Origin: Tepidisphaera sp.
GTDB lineage: Bacteria; Planctomycetota; Phycisphaerae; Phycisphaerales; UBA1924
Direction of reading: 5' to 3'
Assembly (NCBI GenBank): GCA_016124375.1
Contig: WGNV01000010.1
Coordinates: forward strand, 1-64,000
DNA length: 64,000 nt
The notes below the pieces were generated by a model. It saw nothing but the letters and a program-made list of their open reading frames with translations. It was not told the origin of the DNA and did no database searches. Below, in pieces: positions 14,995-22,046 of this stretch (position 1 is its first letter; every line of letters starts with the position of its first letter). Both the position numbers and the translations under genes were made by a program.

Positions 14995-16917
14995 TTAACT
15001 GGGCGAGGCCACCTCGTCCTCGTCGCTGGGCGCCGGCGCTGGCGCCGGGGCGGGCTCGCCCCCGGCCGGAGGCTGCTGGGGCGGGGCTCCGCTGGCGCGG
15101 GTGATGAGCGAGATCCCCTCGGGCAGGTGCGTTGCGACCTGGGCGAGCACGTCGCCGCCCAGGGCGCGGGAGACCGCCGCCCGCTTGCTCTTGCCCATGA
15201 TCAGCGTGTCGCACCCGAAGGTGACGGTGTAGTCGAGGATCTCGTTGGCGATGTCGCTGGAGGTGACATAGATCGGGAAGAATGGCACGCCCGCCTGCTG
15301 GGCCAGCAGCGCGATGGTGCCCAGGGACTCCTGCGCCTCGGCGTCGTCATCCACCTTGGGGATGTTTTCCGGGGTCACGTCAACCACCTGCAGGCGGCGG
15401 ATGAACAAGCCAAAGAGCGCAGCTTTGCGGCGCCGGGCCAGATCGACCGCGAACTCGGCGTTGTCGCGTCCGCGGGCCGCGACCATGATGCGTGGGCCCG
15501 GCCCGGGCTTGTCGGTGAGCGAGCGGAGCATGCCCAGCCAGCCGGCGCTGGGCTCTTGCAGGGGCTCTCCCCCGCGCCGGGCGTAGCGGTGCAGCCCCCA
15601 GCGGATGGCGAGCACCGCCGCCACCATGCCCCCGGCGAAATAGGCGGCATGGTGCTTGGTCGCGATGATGGTCAGCTCCGTCGCCAGCATGACCAGCCCG
15701 ACGACCAGCAGCCCGGCCCGCTCCCACTTCTTGACGTGGATGTGCTTGTTGACAACGCAGCAGAAGACGTTGATGCAGATCGCCCCGACCACGCCCACCG
15801 CGTACAGGTCGGCCAGGAGTTGCACGTCGCTGACGAACAGCAGCACGACGCACGGCGCGGCCACCGCGAACACCAGCCCCCACCAGGGCACGCCCGCGTA
15901 GTTGAGTTTCGAGAAGCCGTGGGGGACTTCCTTGTCCCGCGACAGGGCGTAGAGCACCGAGATCATCCCGACGATCACGGTGTTGCTGGCCGACAGGAGC
16001 AGCAGCCCGAAGACGATCGACACCAGGTTGCCGAAGACCACCCCGTTGCCGACCCCGAACCAGTGCCGCCCCGCCTCGACGCCCAGCACCCGCAGGGCGG
16101 TGTCGCGATAGTCGTGCACGGCTCCCGGAACCGCCCCGTCGCCGTATTTCACGAAGTCCGGAGTATGGATGTCCTGCAACTGCGACAAGCCGGACAAGGC
16201 CAGGATGAACACCAGATTCAGCACCACCACCTCGGCCAGCACGGGCCAGATGGTCCGCTTGGCGGTCTTGGCGACTGGCTCCTTCATCATGCCCGTCATG
16301 TTCGAGACGGCCTCGACGCCCGACAACGCCAGCATGATCTGCACCAGGCTGGTCCAGCGCTCCCAGTGGGAGTTCTTGGCGACGTCGTGCCAACTGATGT
16401 TCTTCAGGCCGTTCAGCATGAACGGGATGCACATCAGCCCCAGGACGAGCGAGGCGCCCATGGCCGCGATGGCGATCCCGAACGCAAACCGGCCTGCGTT
16501 GTCCGATCCGTACCAGTTGATGATGCCCAGCACGAAGATCGCCACGATGGACAGCGGCATGGCCCAGTGCTCGTGCACTCCGAAGTAGTGAAACGCCTCG
16601 ACGGTCGACAGCGACGCCGTCACGATGTAGTCGCACAAGAGCAGCGTCGCGCCCATCACCGCCAGCAGGCGGCTGATCTTCTGGGCGCTGCTGTACACGC
16701 CCCCGCCATCCGGAAACTCGCGGCAGACGATCGTGTAGGCCCAGGCCACCCCGGCCATGATCACGCCCATCGCCATGATGTAGTAGAACGACGCGTGGGC
16801 GACAAAGAAGAACGCCAGCCCCAGCACGTACAGGCGGCTCGTCCCCCAGTCCCCGAACAAAAGGGGCCCGGTGTGGAACCAACTCAGGTTGCGGGGCCGG
16901 TTCTGACTAACGAGCAT
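14995..16917 (-). CDS. APC-superfamily amino acid permease with C-terminal universal-stress-protein domain
   Basis: Residues 1-455 contain about twelve hydrophobic segments. The N-terminal part carries the APC hallmarks (FPDGGGVYSSAQKISR near residue 70, ALSGVEAVSNMTGMMKEP near 200), indicating a proton- or solute-coupled amino acid or amine transporter. Residues about 475-605 form a cytosolic UspA-like alpha/beta domain with MGKSKRAAVSRALGGDV matching the nucleotide-binding loop. A Pro/Ala-rich acidic tail follows. Permease-USP fusions are known, and the USP part is thought to sense nucleotides or stress. No Shine-Dalgarno is evident at this ATG, so the exact start is uncertain. Substrate not predictable. 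Confidence 0.88.
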   Translation of the reverse strand: MLVSQNRPRNLSWFHTGPLLFGDWGTSRLYVLGLAFFFVAHASFYYIMAMGVIMAGVAWAYTIVCREFPDGGGVYSSAQKISRLLAVMGATLLLCDYIVTASLSTVEAFHYFGVHEHWAMPLSIVAIFVLGIINWYGSDNAGRFAFGIAIAAMGASLVLGLMCIPFMLNGLKNISWHDVAKNSHWERWTSLVQIMLALSGVEAVSNMTGMMKEPVAKTAKRTIWPVLAEVVVLNLVFILALSGLSQLQDIHTPDFVKYGDGAVPGAVHDYRDTALRVLGVEAGRHWFGVGNGVVFGNLVSIVFGLLLLSASNTVIVGMISVLYALSRDKEVPHGFSKLNYAGVPWWGLVFAVAAPCVVLLFVSDVQLLADLYAVGVVGAICINVFCCVVNKHIHVKKWERAGLLVVGLVMLATELTIIATKHHAAYFAGGMVAAVLAIRWGLHRYARRGGEPLQEPSAGWLGMLRSLTDKPGPGPRIMVAARGRDNAEFAVDLARRRKAALFGLFIRRLQVVDVTPENIPKVDDDAEAQESLGTIALLAQQAGVPFFPIYVTSSDIANEILDYTVTFGCDTLIMGKSKRAAVSRALGGDVLAQVATHLPEGISLITRASGAPPQQPPAGGEPAPAPAPAPSDEDEVASPS

Positions 16918-17000
16918 GGCGGGCGGACTGTATCAACCCCGGGCCCCGCGTCTGCGCCACCCGGCCCTATCACCAACAAAATGCGCGCAAAACCCGTACA

Positions 17001-17699
17001 TCACCATGTCTGCTTGTTCGCCAGGGCCGCCACGCCCTCCACCATCGCCCCGATTCCGGTGAATATCTCGTACGGGTTGGCGTCGTACATGTACGCCGGC
17101 GTCGTGACGACCCGCTCCCGGTCGTCCGTGAACGCCTCGGTCACTGCCTTGGCGACGTGCGTGGCGCCCATGGTCCGGACGGCGTCGGCGGCTTCACCCT
17201 CAGCGCCCAGCGTCACCCTCACGCCCGGGCCACCCTTGCGGGTGCCGAGCACCCGAGCCGCCAGCACCGGGGCGATGCAGCACAGGCCGATCGGCTTCTT
17301 GGCGGCGTGAAAGCCCTTGATGACTCGCTCGACGTCGGGCAGCACGTCGCAGTTGGGGCCGCCCTTCTCACCCGGCTGGGCGAAGGTGCAGAGGTTTTTA
17401 GCCGCCCCGAACCCGCCCGCGAAGAGCAAGGCCCCGTGCTGGGCGGGGTCGAGCTGGGAGAGGGGCGCGATGGCCCCCCGCGCGATGCGGGCGGCTTCCA
17501 CCAGCATGTTGCGCGTCTGTCCGCTGGGCGCCGGCTTGCCCGTCAGGTGATTGATGACCTCCGCCTGCGGGGCGTCGGGCGCGAACATCTTGACCGGGAT
17601 GCCGAGCCTGGCCAGGTGGATGAGGATGCTCACCGACTCGTGGATCTCCGATCCATCGGCGCGGCCTGAGCCGCAGAGGACAAGGGCGTAGGTAGACAT
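17001..17699 (-). CDS. elbB: ElbB-like DJ-1/PfpI family glyoxalase
   Basis: A 232-residue member of the DJ-1/PfpI superfamily. It has the glutamate-containing N-terminal motif (LCGSGRADGSEIHES) and the nucleophile-elbow cysteine in GLCCIAPVLAA, flanked by FAGGFGAAKNL. This matches ElbB (formerly sigma-cross-reacting protein 27A), linked in E. coli to isoprenoid metabolism and reported to have glyoxalase activity. AGGAGG lies six bases before the ATG. A palindromic repeat separates it from the minus-strand gene behind it. Confidence 0.9.
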   Translation of the reverse strand: MSTYALVLCGSGRADGSEIHESVSILIHLARLGIPVKMFAPDAPQAEVINHLTGKPAPSGQTRNMLVEAARIARGAIAPLSQLDPAQHGALLFAGGFGAAKNLCTFAQPGEKGGPNCDVLPDVERVIKGFHAAKKPIGLCCIAPVLAARVLGTRKGGPGVRVTLGAEGEAADAVRTMGATHVAKAVTEAFTDDRERVVTTPAYMYDANPYEIFTGIGAMVEGVAALANKQTW

Positions 17700-17757
17700 G
17701 AGGCACCTCCTGCGTCAGGTTAGCGCGGGTGCGTGGATGCCGGACCGGAACAGCGAT

Positions 17758-17849
17758 GACGCCGGACCTGAGCAAAGCGAAGGTCCGGGTGGATTCGGGT
17801 CGCTCGCGCACGCTTCACCCGGAGATTCGCTTCGCTCATCTCCGGCGTC
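17758..17849. repeat. REP family A, inverted pair (REPIN-like)
   Basis: Two hairpins face each other. The first is GACGCCGGACCTGAGC with its partner ending in AGGTCCGGG; the second starts CCCGGAGATTCGC and closes ATCTCCGGCGTC. The outer ends (GACGCCGG/CCGGCGTC) are mutually complementary. The same unit flanks the transposase gene at 20391-20936. The terminal TGA of this copy, read on the minus strand, is the stop codon of the neighbouring hypothetical gene. Confidence 0.85.
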
Positions 17850-18273
17850 AGTCTTTCCTGAGGTGCTCGATGTCGGGCCAGACCGAGCGCACGAACTCCT
17901 CGGCGCAGCCATCGGGAGAATCTTCAAAGAGCGCCGAGATGTCGTCGAAGACGTCCACGCGCTCGCCCTTGGGGCCGACGAGCACGGCGGCGGTGGCACC
18001 GTCGACCGTTGCCATGCGCCATTCGAGGCGGGCGGCATCGCGCAGCCACTCGCCGACAGCCGCGGCGACGGGCATGAGGATGTCGTAGGCGTTGGGCCGC
18101 TTGCGCGGGGGCAAGGCGTGCCACCAGCGGCTGACGGTGTCGGCTTTTTGGGGCGTGTCGTCATCGTCAGATACATCCACGCCCGCCTGCTGGCAGAGCT
18201 CGAGGAACCGGGCGAGAAGCTCGTTGATGGCGCCCTGTTCGTCGTGTGCGAGCGGGCGGGGGGCTGATTTCAT
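17848..18273 (-). CDS. hypothetical protein, 141 aa, acidic
   Basis: The chosen ATG (MKSAPRPLAHDEQG) has GGAG seven bases upstream. A longer in-frame ORF runs through a repeat and is not supported. The protein is cytosolic-looking, with a helical N-terminal half (INELLARFLELCQQAG), a WWHALPPRKRPNAYDIL segment, and a beta-strand pair (RLEWRMATVDGATAAVLVG) before an acidic C-terminal helix. I do not recognise the family. Its stop codon falls in the end of the adjacent REP element, so the natural C-terminus may have been altered by that insertion. Possibly co-transcribed with elbB, 150 bases downstream. Confidence 0.6.
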   Translation of the reverse strand: MKSAPRPLAHDEQGAINELLARFLELCQQAGVDVSDDDDTPQKADTVSRWWHALPPRKRPNAYDILMPVAAAVGEWLRDAARLEWRMATVDGATAAVLVGPKGERVDVFDDISALFEDSPDGCAEEFVRSVWPDIEHLRKD

Positions 18274-18295
18274 GAAATCGCTCCGAACGGCTGAC

Positions 18296-18450
18296 GGTGG
18301 GACAGGCGTCCCGCCTGTGCCTACTCGATCTCCTTGCTTCTTTCCCGGGCCGCCCCGACCTGCGCGATGATGGCTCGTCATACAGACCTTCCTCTCGAAG
18401 TTCACCAGGATTGAAGGAGGGGTAGAGCACAGGCGGGACGCCTGTGCCAC
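18296..18450. repeat. REP family B, inverted pair
   Basis: Copies with cores ACAGGCGTCCCGCCTGT (about 18302-18318) and ACAGGCGGGACGCCTGT lie in opposite orientation around about 100 bases that contain no gene. The unit is GTGGCACAGGC, a 3-base loop, then GCCTGTGCC. Similar pairs occur at 24821-24948 and a half copy at 54887-54904. Confidence 0.8.
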
Positions 18451-18507
18451 GAGATTGGGTAGTTTCGGCATCCCGGCCCGCGACTGTTGGCCTTACCCTT
18501 GCCCACC

Positions 18508-20292
18508 ATGAGCGAACCGACCCTGCGCGAGAAGACCCAGACCATGCTGGCCGCCGAAGCGAAGATCCGCGTGGGTGGCGGCCAGAGCGCCATCGACCGC
18601 CAGCACGAAAAGGGCCGCCTGACGGCTCGCGAACGCGTCGAGAAGCTCATCGACCCCGGGTCGTTCTTCCAGGAACTCGGCCTGTGGGCGGCCCACGAGA
18701 TGTACAAGGAATACGGCGGCGCCCCCGCGGCTGGGGTCGTCACGGGCATCGGCGTCGTGCAAGGCCGCCGGTGCATGATCATCGCCAACGACGCGACCGT
18801 GAAGGCCGGGGCGTTTTTTCCGATGACGTGCAAGAAGATCATCCGGGCGCAGAGCGTGGCGATGATGGCCCGCTTGCCCCTGATCTATCTGGTGGATTCG
18901 GCGGGCGTCTTCTTGCCCCTGCAAGAGGACGTGTTTCCCGACACCGACGACTTCGGGCGGATCTTCCGCAATAACTCGGTGATCAGCGCCATGGGCATCC
19001 CGCAGATCGCGGCCATCATGGGCTACTGCGTCGCCGGGGGGGGCTACCTGCCCGTGCTGTGCGACACGCTGCTGATGACCGAAGGGAGCGGGCTGTACCT
19101 TGCAGGCCCGGCGCTGGTGAAGGCGGCCATCGGGCAGGAAGTGACCGACGAGGAACTCGGCGGGGCCAGCATGCACGCCAGCATCAGCGGGACGATTGAT
19201 TTCAAGGAGAAGGATGACGAGGCGTGCATTGTCCGCCTTCGGCGGCTCGTGGGCACCTACGAGTTGCGACGGTCACAAAAGATTGAGATCGCGACACAAA
19301 CGGCTAAGAAGGAGATGCTCGAGCAGTTCGCGCCGAGGGTGAAGGCGGCTGCTTCTAACTTGGGCGTGGATACTTCTGGTGACTTTGGGGTGTCGCTCCC
19401 GCGTGCTGCTGCCGCGGCTGCTAACACCGTGTACGAGGTGTTCACTGATCGACCGGGCACGCAGTACGACGTTCGCGATGTCATTGGCGCTGTAGTTGAT
19501 TCCATGCCAGATCTCAAGAGCGGCTTCTTCGACGAGTACAAGTCCGACTACGGCCAATCGCTTGTGTGTGGCTACGCCACCATCGGTGGGCACGCCTGCG
19601 GCATCGTCGCCAACCAGAAAAAACTTGTGCAGCGCACCATGGCTTCGGTAGGTCGGCACTCCGTGCCGACAGACGGCTCGGAGAGCCGTCCTACCAAGCA
19701 GGTGCAGATGCCCGGAGTCATCTACGACGACAGCGCCGACAAAGCCGCCCGGTTCATCATGGATTGCAACCAGCGGAAGATTCCGATCGTGTTCCTGCAC
19801 GACACCACCGGCTTCATGGTCGGGCGCGACAGCGAGCAAGGCGGCATCATCCGCGCTGGGGCCAAGATGGTGAACGCCATGAGTAACTGCGTCGTGCCCA
19901 AGATCGTCGTCATCATGGGGGGCAGTTACGGCGCCGGCAACTACGCGATGTGCGGGCGGGCCTTCGACCAGTTCATGGCGTTCGCATGGCCCAGCGCCAA
20001 GTGCGCCGTGATGGGCGCCAATCAGGCGACGGGCGTGCTGACGACGATCGAAGAAGCGAGCCGCAAGAGGAAGGGCGAGACGATCGACGAGGCGTCGCAC
20101 GAGAAGATCTACTCGGCGATCCACGCGGCGTACACGCAGCAGGCGGCGATCACGCACGCGGCTTCGAGGGGATGGATCGATCGCATGATCGAGCCCCACA
20201 AGACCCGCGAGGAACTCATCGCGGCCCTCGACGCGGCCAACCAGGGTTGGGACTACTCGCAGGAGTTCAAGACGGGCGTGTTGCAGACCTGA
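18508..20292 (+). CDS. acyl-CoA carboxylase, carboxyltransferase (beta) subunit
   Basis: A 594-residue crotonase-fold carboxyltransferase of the propionyl-/methylcrotonyl-CoA carboxylase beta type. The N-half includes KGRLTARERVEKLIDPGSF and YCVAGGGYLPVLCD; the C-half has GFMVGRDSEQGGIIRAGAKM, GGSYGAGNYAMCGRAFDQF and MGANQATGVL. It moves a carboxyl group from carboxybiotin to an acyl-CoA. The biotin-carrying alpha subunit is not adjacent. Two oddities: residues about 250-330 are longer than usual and use a different codon mix, and a 49-base palindromic element is inserted in frame near residue 380-396 (GRHSVPTDGSESRPT). No Shine-Dalgarno precedes the ATG. An upstream TTG is less likely. Confidence 0.9.
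   Translation: MSEPTLREKTQTMLAAEAKIRVGGGQSAIDRQHEKGRLTARERVEKLIDPGSFFQELGLWAAHEMYKEYGGAPAAGVVTGIGVVQGRRCMIIANDATVKAGAFFPMTCKKIIRAQSVAMMARLPLIYLVDSAGVFLPLQEDVFPDTDDFGRIFRNNSVISAMGIPQIAAIMGYCVAGGGYLPVLCDTLLMTEGSGLYLAGPALVKAAIGQEVTDEELGGASMHASISGTIDFKEKDDEACIVRLRRLVGTYELRRSQKIEIATQTAKKEMLEQFAPRVKAAASNLGVDTSGDFGVSLPRAAAAAANTVYEVFTDRPGTQYDVRDVIGAVVDSMPDLKSGFFDEYKSDYGQSLVCGYATIGGHACGIVANQKKLVQRTMASVGRHSVPTDGSESRPTKQVQMPGVIYDDSADKAARFIMDCNQRKIPIVFLHDTTGFMVGRDSEQGGIIRAGAKMVNAMSNCVVPKIVVIMGGSYGAGNYAMCGRAFDQFMAFAWPSAKCAVMGANQATGVLTTIEEASRKRKGETIDEASHEKIYSAIHAAYTQQAAITHAASRGWIDRMIEPHKTREELIAALDAANQGWDYSQEFKTGVLQT
19647..19695. repeat. palindromic element inserted inside the carboxylase gene (family E)
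   Basis: Cloverleaf-like: an outer stem GGTAGG/CCTACC encloses two hairpins, TCGGCAC-TCC-GTGCCGA and ACGGCT-CGGAG-AGCCGT. It is read through in frame and adds about 16 residues. The second hairpin core recurs inside trmB at 31724-31740. Confidence 0.8.
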
Positions 20293-20303
20293 TGGATTCC
20301 GAT

Positions 20304-21010
20304 GACGCCGGAGGTGAGCGAAGCGAACCTCCGGGTTCGTTCGGTCAAACGCGCCTATGACCCGGAGGTTCGCCCTGCTCACCTCCGGCGTCAGGTGGGG
20401 TCGCCCGACTCTGCCCTGCGACACGTTGGATGTACCCAAACGAAGGCGCCTTCGTCCGCATGTTCCGCGATGTACCGGATGAGCGTGTGGTAGTGCTCAT
20501 CTGAAAACACTCGCACCAGATGACAGCCGTGGGCCCAGAGCCCACCTTGGAGCCATGAGCGAGCGTCCAGGGACGCTCGCTGCTTTGCCAACCCGATCAC
20601 GGGCTTGGCATCCCGTTGGCCGACCCGCACCATCAAATGAACGTGCGTCGCGTTCACCGCCAGAATGCGGACTGGGTGGCCCAACTCGTCAAGTTTGCTC
20701 ACGAGCGAGCCGGCAACCGCCTGCCTGTGCTCTGGCGGAAGCCCGATCTTGGATTTCACGGCTCGTCGCGACCGATCCAGCAACCCGGCGTGCTCGCCTG
20801 CGGGCGGGGGCGATTTGTAATCTCCCGAGGAGTGAACTCGATGTCCGTGGTCGCGAAAGCCGCGAGGATCGCCCGGAAGCCAGGTGCCGTAGGTGGTGAT
20901 GATCGCGTGAACCCAGTCGGCCCAAGTGTGGGGCATTCGAGGATCATCGCGGGCGCGTGTACTGGTTGCAAGTTCAATCCGGAGGTTCGCTTCGCTCACC
21001 TCCGGCGTCA
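20304..21010. mobile_element. RAYT transposase gene flanked by REP family A (REPtron-like unit)
   Basis: The left boundary is an inverted REP pair (20304-20393: GACGCCGGAGGTGAGC ... CACCTCCGGCGTC). The right boundary is a single REP (20979-21010: CCGGAGGTTCGC ... CACCTCCGGCGTC). Between them lies one single-domain HUH transposase on the minus strand. Non-autonomous copies of the same REP lie at 17758-17849, 30961-31064 and 54930-55009. This is the standard arrangement of REP-associated tyrosine transposases. Confidence 0.8.
20391..20936 (-). CDS. REP-associated tyrosine transposase (RAYT, Y1/HUH family)
   Basis: 181 residues from an ATG chosen because ITTYGTWLPGDPRGF, the usual N-terminal signature of this group, follows directly at residues 12-26. 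No Shine-Dalgarno is evident. HUH metal-binding motif HVH at residues 98-100 (in NATHVHLMV), and a candidate catalytic tyrosine Y155 in IRYIAEHADEG. Such enzymes nick REP hairpins as single strands and move or copy them. The stop codon TGA is supplied by the terminal TGACGCC of the flanking REP. The gene looks intact. It is not part of the adjacent carboxylase operon, from which it is convergent. Confidence 0.85.
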   Translation of the reverse strand: MPHTWADWVHAIITTYGTWLPGDPRGFRDHGHRVHSSGDYKSPPPAGEHAGLLDRSRRAVKSKIGLPPEHRQAVAGSLVSKLDELGHPVRILAVNATHVHLMVRVGQRDAKPVIGLAKQRASLDARSWLQGGLWAHGCHLVRVFSDEHYHTLIRYIAEHADEGAFVWVHPTCRRAESGDPT

Positions 21011-21040
21011 AATACAAACGCCCTCCCAAGTGGGAGGGCG
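21011..21040 (-). terminator. intrinsic terminator of the cyclophilin gene
   Basis: CGCCCTCCC and GGGAGGGCG pair across a 4-base loop. On the minus strand TTTGTATT follows. It directly abuts the REP at 20979-21010. Confidence 0.85.
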
Positions 21041-21070
21041 CATGAAGAGTTGGATCCGAGACCTGTGAGC

Positions 21071-21808
21071 CTACTTAGAAGGCTTCTCGGGCGCTTTCGC
21101 GTCCTTGAGCTTCGCCGCGTCTGCATCGCTCAGCTTGCTGACCTTCTCGATCGTCACGGTCTCGACGGGCACATCGCTGGGGAAGGGGCCCTTGGCGCTG
21201 GTCTTGACGCTCTTGATGGCGTCGACGACGTCGAACCCGGCGACGACCTTGCCGAAGACGGCGTACGCCGCGCCGTCGCGGGGCTGGTCGAGGAACGTGT
21301 TGTCCTGCACGTTGATGAAGAACTGGCTGGTGGCCGAGTCGGCGACGTTGGTGCGGGCCATTGCCAGGGTGTATTTCTGGTTCTTGAGCCCGTTCTTCCA
21401 TTCGTTCTTGATCGGGGCGTCGGTGTTCTTCTGCTTGAGGTCGGGCGTGAAGCCGCCCCCCTGGATCATGAAGTTGCCGATGACCCGGTGGAAGACGGTG
21501 CCGTCATAGAAGCCCTTCTCGACGTAGTGCATGAAGTTCTTCACGCTGATGGGGGCCTTTTCTTCGTCGAGTTGCAGAACGATGTCGCCCAGGGCCTTGT
21601 CGCCCTGTTTGATGTGCATGTTCACGTACACGTATTTCTCCTTGGCGGGGGCGTTGTGGTCGGCGGGCGCGTCTTTGGGGGTTTGGGCCTTGGGCTCGTC
21701 CTTCTTGGGTTCGGTCGTCGGCTGAGCGGCCAGCGAGACCGCCGCGCCCGCGACGAGAACCACGCCGCCCAGTAGCACGCCCAGTGTCCGCATGGTGGTG
21801 ATGCGCAT
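21071..21808 (-). CDS. exported peptidyl-prolyl cis-trans isomerase, cyclophilin type
   Basis: The start at this ATG is set by GGGAG five bases upstream. The signal peptide (residues 1-28) is followed by a charged Pro/Lys-rich linker and a cyclophilin domain (about 60-225). Active-site elements are seen: FHRVIGNFMIQGGG (Arg of FHR), MARTNVADSATSQFFINV and FGKVVAGFDVVDAI. It ends in a Lys/Ala-rich charged tail. It should speed proline isomerisation in proteins folding in the periplasm, fitting a genome that exports many large proteins. Divergent from the M16 peptidase gene. Confidence 0.93.
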   Translation of the reverse strand: MRITTMRTLGVLLGGVVLVAGAAVSLAAQPTTEPKKDEPKAQTPKDAPADHNAPAKEKYVYVNMHIKQGDKALGDIVLQLDEEKAPISVKNFMHYVEKGFYDGTVFHRVIGNFMIQGGGFTPDLKQKNTDAPIKNEWKNGLKNQKYTLAMARTNVADSATSQFFINVQDNTFLDQPRDGAAYAVFGKVVAGFDVVDAIKSVKTSAKGPFPSDVPVETVTIEKVSKLSDADAAKLKDAKAPEKPSK

Positions 21809-22046
21809 CGATGCTCCCTCGAATGAGGACCACGGGGCAAGGCCTTGGATACGGGGACGGCCAACGGTCCTCTGCGGCGGCCGGCCCAACCAGTAAGTTC
21901 TGATGATAGGACGCGGCAATCCTCGCGTGGTTCAAAGAACCACCACCCACGCTGTCTGGGCCGACATTCCCGGACTGCGGGTTCTATCCTTCTCCCTCGG
22001 CCGTCCGGTGCGCAGGGTGACGCACTCCGGCCCTTTGGAGCCGCTC

